Made by a program: the position numbers and the translations under genes. Of a stretch of DNA of 64,000 nucleotides, positions 47,001-56,000 are shown in pieces; the stretch's first letter is position 1; the number at the start of each line of letters is the position of its first letter. The notes beneath the pieces were generated by a model, which worked only from the letters and a program-made list of their open reading frames with translations, was not told the origin of the DNA and did no database searches. Source of the stretch: Anthonomus grandis grandis (Eukaryota; Arthropoda; Insecta; Coleoptera; Curculionidae); NCBI RefSeq assembly GCF_022605725.1, contig NC_065553.1, forward strand, positions 1,302,001 to 1,366,000, in the 5' to 3' direction.

Positions 47001-50000
47001 TTGATGCAACTTCAGTATCTACTTGTAACGTTGGTTCACCAACAGTTTCAGTTTCTTCTTCCAAAAGAATTGTATTTCTTTCTGGTAAATTAATAGCTCG
47101 TGAAGGTATTTTCCGGTTTTCACAAATGGCAATACAAACTGCATAAGGTATGTTAAGTAATATTTTTTTTTTTGCACCAGAACCACTCGGAGCATATTTT
47201 ATATGCCTTACAAACACTGCCCTAAGATTCTTCCATTTCTCTTAACAGGCAGCACCTGAAACAAGAAAAACCATCCGTGAAGCAATGTAAAATTTTTTTC
47301 TATAAACTTGTCTAAAATAAAAGAACGCAAGGCTTATTAATGTTTAATAATATAATAAAAAATTTAATAAGTATTTTATTAAGAATTTTTAGATAATTCT
47401 TTTTTTTAGATACTTGGCAACGGGGTGCAGTTTTGTGACACTTGGCCTAAATTTAGCAAGAGGAGATTGCGCGATCTCAAAAATTGTTGCAGAAACAACC
47501 TCTATCATTTGGGAGGTCCTTAAAGAAGACTATATGCCAATTCCTTCTATTCAAGCTTGGAAAAATACTGCTGATCGCTTCTATGAATTATGGAATATTC
47601 CCAACTGTTTAGGTGCAATCGACGGGAAGCATATTTTATTTTTTTTTATTTATTTTATTTATTTACGGGCATTACCAATTTTTACAGAAATAGCATAATT
47701 TACAATAACAATAATTTATAACCTCAAACAATTTATACTTAGTATTATTTTATATAATTATCATTTGATATTCACAACCCATCACTATCACAGTCATAGA
47801 ATAAAACAGGATTAATAAATAATGGCAACAGGAGAACTTAAAAAATATACAACAAAAGAACACAATAAAATTAATTAAATTCAGTTTTCACTCCCTTGAA
47901 CCCAATTATCACCTCCAAAATTGGTTTAAACCAGCACACAATAGTATGAAGTATGAATAGTATGTACACACAATTAAACAGAATAGCAAAAACCCCACAA
48001 CAATATACAAAGTCACACATGAAAATCCTCAACGAACTTAGCAAAGCGCCTTGGACTTATATTGAAATCTATGTTCAGAGATGTACTATTATTTGCAAGC
48101 CTGGCTGATCTAGCAATAAAGCTATTGTACTTGATGTTTGTTCTACAGAAAGGTTGGTAGAAAAGGCTGTTTGACCTTGTATTTCTCGTAGGTATTGCTA
48201 GACCTATTGAATATAGCAGGTCTGGTGAATCTACAGAAGCAGTCAGAAGGTTATACAAATTTTTTAAATCCCGTTGTTCCCGACGAACAACAAGAGGAGG
48301 AAGACAAAACAGCTCATACAGAACCCTGTAATCATAATGGTAGTTGTCAACAGGATCAATTTTGGATTTAAATGCCAGGTATTTCAGCATTCTCCGTTGC
48401 ACCTGTTCCAACCTGTGAATATAGCAGGCATAATGAGGACTCCAGACTGAGGAGGCATACTCCAACAAAGGTCTGATCAATGTACAGTAGAGCATGCGGA
48501 TAGCAGGGGTATTTGTAAAATCTCTTGTGCATCTCTTGACAAAACCTATTATTTTAAGGGCTTTTGTTACTATCTCAGATATATGAAAGCTAAATGTAAG
48601 AGATGAGTCGAATATGACTCCAAGGTCCCTAATTGTTGTCACATTCGACAAGGGTCTATTGCACAAGGAATATGCGAATGTTGTGGTATTTCTACGCTTG
48701 GAGAAGCAAATACTATAGCACTTGGCTGGATTCAAATCCATGCAGTTCTGAACACACCACTCTTCCAGTCTGGAAAGATCTGACTGTAGATTGACACAGT
48801 CATTAAGAGAGGAGATAGCTAGAAAACATTTCAGGTCGTCTGCAAAACATAAGAATCTGGAATATTTAAAACATGAGTGGATGTCGTTCATAAAAACATT
48901 AAAAAGAAGCGGCCCCAAATGTGATCCTTGAGGAACACCTGAGGGAACGCTTAGCTCATAGGACATGAAGCCATTGACCCTTACAATTTGGGACCTATCT
49001 GATAGGTAGCTGCGAAACCATCTCAAGAAATTTCCCCCTACACCCGCGGCTCCAAGCTTACTCAAAAGTATCTCATGATTGACTCTGTCGAACGCCTTCG
49101 AAAAGTCGGTATAGATAGTGTGAACCTCGCCACCCCTATCCAAGACGCTCGCCAGATAGTCTGCATAAGTCAATAGATTAAGCTCTGTTGATCTCCTGGT
49201 CTTAAAGCCAAACTGCTCTGATATAATGGTAGGACCCAAAAATGATGTAAGATGTTGTGTTACAATTTTCTCGAATAGTTTTGGAATAGCGTTTAAGTTG
49301 CACACTGGTCTATAGTTGCTTACGTCGCCCTTGTTTCCTGCTTTATGTATAGGGGTCAAGTAGCTTGTCTTCCAAAAATCAGGGAAGACTCCCAATTCTA
49401 ATGATTTATTGAATAAAATAAAAAGTGGATGAGACAGAACAAAACTGCATGATTTAAGGATGGAGGGTGGTATGCCATCTGGCCCTGGACCCTTATTGGT
49501 GTTCAAGCTGCAAATTTCATTGTATATTGTAGAAATATTTATGTGAAAATTGCTTATGTTGATATTATTGAAGGATAAAGATTCAGGTACAGGGTAGTTT
49601 TTGGTTGAATAAACTGTTTTGAAGTAATCAGCAAAGAGATCAGGTAGGGCAGGACCAAGAAGGCAATGCTTATCATTATAGAACATTTCTGAAGGTAGAT
49701 CATTTCCTAGTCTTCTAGAGTTTACATAAGACCAGAACTTCTTTATGTTACTGTGATCAACTAAATTTCTTTCTGATTCGGAAACATATTGTTCAAAACA
49801 GACTTTTGCAAGTAATTTACACTCTGATCTTAAGCTTGAGAAGGTAATATAATCATCTCTGGAACCCGAATCTTTGAAAACTTTATGTGCCTGTTTCTTT
49901 GAAATTACCAAATTTTTAAGAGCTGGAGAAAACCACTTTGGAAAGTGCCCGCGAGACACCCGTTTTAAAGGTACAGCAATATGTATAACTGAATAAAGTA

Positions 50001-53000
50001 TATCATAAAAAATATTTAACATAATATCTAGGGAATCCTGTTGAAGTACATAATTCCAATTAACCTGTCCAAGAAGTTCATTAATTAAATAAAAATTTGC
50101 TGAATTATAATCATAATAATATTGAATATCAGAATTAAAAAATTTCCGAATTCCGGATCTACTAATTATAATTACAAACAATACTATTCTGTAATTTTGA
50201 TGGCTTGTAGCGACGCCGATGGACTTTTTACGATGATCGAAACAGGATTTGCTGGTAGAAACAGTGATGGCGGCATATTTAGAGCTGGTCGAATGAAACA
50301 ATGGATACAAACGAATGGAAACATTCCTCCAGCTTCACGCTTACCTCACGATCCACAGGAAAATTATTTTCCTTTTTACCGCGTTGCAGACGAAGCATTT
50401 CCGCTTTTAAAAAATGTAATGAGACCCACAACGTTCCTTAGACAACAAAAAACGCATTTTTAATTATAGATTAAGTCATGGTAGGAAAACCGTTAAATGT
50501 GCATTCGGCATGGCGCAACACCCACTCAAAGACAAGGCCGTAGTGCTTGGCGCGTGACGTCATCGATGTGGGCCACCGATTTTTAAAAACCAAGGGATTT
50601 CATATGCTAATATCTCAATATTTGGCTTATTTTAAAAAATGCTAGGAATAGAATAGAGTTCAGGAAACATTCAAAGGTATGTTTTAGTTCTGGTTGAATG
50701 TCAGGTTAAATATTATGGTGTAATATTAAATGCAGACTCCCAACTCCCCTACATCTGCGCCAAAATTCAACATACATATTTAGGTATTTTTTTATTTTTT
50801 TTATACCATTAAGTAGTAAAAAATGTTATTATATACACATAAATACATATATTGACTTTAAAAGCTTAAAAAGCTTAGGTATACTCCAGTTCATGTAATT
50901 TTTTAATTGCAGAAAAAGAAGCACATTTTTTCTTCGAGGTGTCAAAATCAGAAAAATAAAATTTTTGGTCGGGTTTAGAGTTAAGCCAATTATTAAATAC
51001 ACATTTAAGTAAGTGAACTGTGTCAAATAGGTAAAATAATGGTCTCTGATTATCTATGGGATGAGGATAAACAATGCTAAGTTGGACTGCAGTTGAAAAA
51101 TGACTAATGGAATTATTATCACACTATTAAAAAACTATGTACCCAATCTCCTCTAAATTTTCAATAATTGTCTTAATAAAATTATAAAGTATGTCTGATG
51201 TAATTTTGGAGATGGGAGCTATGTGAACTACTTCCTTAAAGCTGGAACACACACTTGTAATCATAAAAGTAAATGATGAGGAAGTTAGAGACTTATTATT
51301 GACTGATATTCCAGTGATATTACCGCCTTTATAGTCCATGTAAGGGTCAATATGAATTTCATCAAAAAGTAGTGCCACAAATCTCCCATGATCCTTTAGT
51401 AAACTAAACACATTTCGGGCATAAGTTAAAAACATTTTTTTTCATCTATGTGGGGATCGGTCATGTGTTTGTTACAAATACCCATTATAGTTTGAGGATG
51501 TGGTAAAATTAGGGATCCATAATCTCTTAAATACTTGTATGCATGAGGACTAATAGTATAGATTATAGAAGTCAAAATTATTGTACTACTTAAATATCTG
51601 TACCTTTCCTTTGCAATTGTAAGCAAAGCTAATTGTTCACAAATAAAATCTAAAGAATGCACTATTTTGTTGTCTTCAATGTTTTTAAAACTTTTTAGTA
51701 TGTTTGACACAAAATCGAACACATGTTTCATTTTATTTATGTGTTTTAATGGTTTGGCATGATCGAGAATAGTATTGCCAAGGGTATTGGTAGCAGTCTC
51801 GGTAGCAGTATTTGTAGGTGGCAGATTTAAGTCACAGTCGGGGTTGTCATTATTGGTAACATTTTCCTCCAAAGGCAGGGTAATAATAGTAAGGTCTATT
51901 GCTTCAAGTATTGCATATAAATCATCTAAACTATGGGAAGTATATGGAGTTTTAAATTTTGATGTTGCACAAACTGGCTCGCTATATAAAAAAGTTTCAA
52001 AAGTTTCAGTCATGGTTTTAGTAATGTAATTCTATTGTAAAAATTTTACCTGTGTTGGAATCTTGAACTTAATATGTATAATAAAACGTATAATAAAGTA
52101 CTTTTTATTATACTACCTTCAGAAAAATGAGCTTCACATACTTTGGTGTTTTTTGTGGGCTCAAAGTCTTTTACCCATTTTCCCCTTAGATTTAGGTATA
52201 TCCTTAGGAAAACCGAAGACATGCACTTTAGATCCGTTTTTATAGTTTCCGTTACAGCCCGGAACACAACACTTTTGAGGCATATTTACACTCTGGTATA
52301 AACTACAAGCCGAACTAGGAGAAAAACATGAAATTAAACACGAACTTAAGTATTAAAGTCTGATATAAACAAATAAAACCGCGACCGAGAACCGGTTTTT
52401 CCGAGGATCTTTCTAGTCCGAAATTACGATTTTGCGATTTAAAAGTATGCGAAGAGTTTACATAAATATAACATACACGTTTCGCGGAAATAAACAGTTC
52501 CGATTTTAGAAAAAAACACAAAAATGGGCTAATATTTACTGCGGATCTCGTCAGAAATCCCGGCAACCACAGAACATAAATATAAACAACCTAACCTCTC
52601 GTTTCATCAGGTCGCACAACTAGTAGATGCGCCATTGTCAGATTTATATAGAAAGAACTCCTATTGGCAAGTAACAAGGTATTAGATAAATGATAAAATT
52701 TGAAAAAATGGAAGTTTAAATTATAAAAAGAGAAGTAAGGATGCACTCTTTTTTTTAACTAAATTGTAAAGTAAGAGCAGTTAAAGATATAGATTTAATT
52801 ATTTTAAGATAGTAATAGATCATCCTAACGTTCACGACAATCTGCAAAGTTTGGCAGCGTTGCAGGCAGCCTTCCGTGGACGAACACCGGCAGCGTCAAC
52901 AGCTGAATTCACGCGAAAATCAACCCGAAGTGCATGGCCCAAACGTGTGACGTCACGAGCAAAATTTTTTGGAGCGCTTTGTCCTTTTGTAGAGGTGTTA

Positions 53001-56000
53001 TTGCATGGCGTCGCAAAAATGTCAAGTATTAGATACTCCTATACGGTGTCTCAAACTACAGACAGTCATTTATATAATAAAATGTGTATGTATTCTCCAC
53101 AATTTTATTCGAAGGCATATTCCATACGCATGGAATGTGCAAGAGGAACAAGATAACCTAAATGTTGTCATAATTCAACAAATGCAGCAAGAAAATGCAC
53201 TGTTTGATATCGATAATCGTTCAACAGCATATAATTTAAGAGATTATTTAGCGAATTACTTTTTGACCCCGCGCGCCTAACTTCCATGGCAATGGAAATT
53301 TATAACTTAAAAATCAAAATTTCCTAATATTTGATATTTGTTACCTATTTTGACAAAAATAAAACTTATTTTCGTTAACCATGAGTTTTTTTGCTCAACC
53401 AAAAGCAAAATTCGAGCGTAAAACCTGACATGTCCAAATTCTTTAGTTTCTTGTTACTTAAATGTTTCTTTTTTTATTTTTTCAAGACGGGCTTTGTATA
53501 TAGGCAACTACAGATATAATAAAAATACAAAGAAGATGTAAATTAATATAATATAATATACTTACCTGTCATATTCATTTCTTTTCCTATTTTATTTCAT
53601 GCCGCTTCTGTTATGTCTTTTCTGGAGTATTGCGATAATTTATAATTGTACAAACAAGGAAATTTTTCCACTTCCTGGACAAATTTTATGTTCAAACTTT
53701 GTTCATTCATATTTTCGCGTTAAATATCCAAACAAACTATCACTCGGCGACCGACAGTGTAGTCTCTTGACGACTAATCATTCGCAAGTACGCTACCGAT
53801 CCGTGACTGGTACGTCCGTGTACGAGATGCAATTTGAATCAACACGCAGGGACGCACAAGAAACTGGCAAGTGACGAAAGTATTGAAACAGTCAGAAACC
53901 AGTTGCTCCGTGGACAAGGGGCCTAACTGTTAAGTTTGTACTAAATAAATAAAATAAAAAAAAAAGAAACCCAATCAATAAGCAACAAAATCATAAACAA
54001 TGAATTACTTTTATGTTTTCACTAATTTAAATACCAAGTTATATTATAATGCAAAATTCAGTTGTACAATAAGTTTTCGAATTTACTTTTTTTAAATTTG
54101 TAGGAAGCATATTAGCAGAGTGAATTACATTTCTTTGATAGGCCGTTTCGTTAATATTTGGTATTAAAGCACAGCTACTTTTAACTAACCTAATATTTTT
54201 GCAGTGTTCCTATTGCTTTAAAGCTTGGATTTTTACAAATCAGCTCACAACTGCTTCGATGTAATTTCAAAAGCAACACTTTAGCCTCTTTAAATAATTC
54301 TGCTTTGGAAAATCTCTTTGTTATGTTTAACATTATCTTAAGTATATATTTTTATGATAATATTTCCTACATTCTACATTACATGCTGTAATGCGTTGTG
54401 AGTATGCTTTTAGCGCAACAAGGACAAATAATCGGTTTCCCGGTCATTTTTTTTTTGGTCCCTAAGGTTATTATGTTATGCGAAATCTCCTTACAGATAG
54501 ATGAAACGCTAGGCCTCTCTAAACACAAGGAACTGGAATTTGTTGGTTTTAACGGTTGGTATGTTTTTTTTTTTCACAACACACACACAAAACTAAATCT
54601 TAATTAATTACTTAACCGGGTTTATATCATAGACCCAATCTTTTCCAACAATGTAATGGTGCAAAATAGACTAAATTTACTCGCGCTATTTAGGTTTAAT
54701 GCCGGAGCAAGAATTTTATGTCCATATACTACGAACCCATAATAGTTAATCTACGATCTAATATTATTAAAATTTTATTTACCGTGTTAGATAAAATAAA
54801 TCACTTACGATCTAGGCCATTTTGTGTACAATTCCAACCACAAATTCCTAGTCAACATCCAGCCTAATCCAGGGAAAAAGTCGGTTCTATAAAGTAAATC
54901 CGGCCGCTCACTATTCACCAAACCTTCTTTTCCGTTATCATTCCAAGCGCTAACGCACCAGAGCGTCGGATCCCTCTTTAACACCGGATAAGTTCCTAAG
55001 AAATACTCGTAAAAGTCAGGAGAAATCTCCAGATCATCTATAAAATAAAGTGTGAAACTGGGAGTTTAAAATCGTTTATAAAACAGTACCTTCAACGATA
55101 ATTACAGTACTAAAATTAAAGTTAAAAAACATTTGGTTTAGAGCCCAACCGTAGTGCCGGGCTATTTTAAAATATCCCTTGAACTTCTTTTCTTTCGGTG
55201 GTACTTGTATGTCTGATTGGTCCGGTTGTTGGATAAGGGTTAACTGATTTCCGTAGCTCCGGATTGTATCCGCTGTATCCTCATGGTCACAATCCTAAAA
55301 GAGATGAACTTTGAATTAAAATTAGCATTATTCTTTTATTTATTAACATAGGATAGATTGTACAGAGTTAAGCTTAGATTTAATAAATTAAAGTCTAGGA
55401 AAGTACAATTTTATTGGCTGCTAATTCAATGACATAAATTAAAAAAATCAAGGTCTGCACCATACTTCATATAGTGGACGAGATTCTGTTGACTGGGCAA
55501 TGAACTAAATAAGATGTTCCAGAGTGCGGAACATGCAAGAAGATTTGATTTCGAGTGTGACGAGCCGGTATTTCAAAAGTGGCGTGGCATTCTGGACTCC
55601 TAATATCGTTATTCAAAGTCTTGTATGCAAAACACACTTCATAATATTCCCTTTTGTCAGTTAAAGAATTTAAGCCAAGATAAGACTCATTAGAAAGATT
55701 TATACAGATTTCGATAGAATATATTTCAGAAATGTATTTTCAATCTTATTAATTCTCTCAATATGTATTTGGTTGTAAGGACACCAAATAACACTTCGAA
55801 ACTCCAGCACAGGCCTAACAAAGGCGACATATAATGTTTTAAGTGCAAACACATTATTAAAATTCTTACATGTCCTCTTAATGAATCCTAACATATGATT
55901 AGCCCTATTAATCATTTCATCAAAGTGAGAATGGAAGGTCAATGAAGTCTCCAGATAAACTCCCAAATCCGTCATTACATTAACCTCTTCAAAAATAACA

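Larger units (their letters stand above)
46090..53280 (+). pseudogene. PIF/Harbinger transposase of H3, interrupted twice
   Basis: Exon 1 (46090-46376) has MDDLDQMAILYYYNRRYRHR and ECVSPEERIMITLR. Exon 2 begins at 47410 (YLATGCSFVTLGLNLARGD), reaches CLGAIDGKH (first Asp) and is cut by a retrotransposon at 47634. It resumes at about 50128 (IRIKKFPNSGSTNYNYKQYY) with RVADEAFPLL (second Asp). After a 1-bp shift it reads FNYRLSHGRKTVKCAFGMA, where the catalytic Glu is Lys. The P element then intervenes, and SQKCQVLDTPIRCLKLQTVI to the stop at 53280 completes the gene. Confidence 0.88.
46432..53710 (-). pseudogene. MADF/BESS accessory protein of H3
   Basis: Exon 1 (53710-53566) has MNEQSLNIKFVQEVEKFPCL and YSRKDITEAA, then TGA where MADF domains have Trp, then NKIGKEMNMT and a GTAAGT donor. 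Exon 2 (47255-46432) has a second stop (in place of Lys before EKWKNLRAVFVRH), the end of MADF (IKYAPSGSGAKKK), an acidic linker, KRKRPLNEVDKTFVNFLKER and a BESS-like helix region (FLLSLLDEVTSMSDEQWKLF). The intron holds the whole opposite-strand transposase exon 2 with its insertions. It is inactive. Confidence 0.8.
45915..53923. mobile_element. PIF/Harbinger element H3 inside an MGAT1 intron
   Basis: The ends start GGCCCCTTGTCCACGGAGC in inverted orientation and share CTGGTTTCTGA. TAA flanks both sides (45912-45914, 53924-53926). It carries a plus-strand transposase and a minus-strand MADF gene. A retrotransposon (47634 to about 50118) and a P element (50516-53002) are inserted in the transposase exon 2. 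The H3 ends resemble those of H1 (CCTTTGTCCACC), so the two families are related. Confidence 0.92.

Noticed and set aside
50120..50310. First 60 or so residues of the 765-aa minus-strand frame at 48013-50310
   Set aside because: They are antisense to the H3 transposase exon 2 (IRIKKFPNSGST...), so the retrotransposon frame really starts at about 50118.
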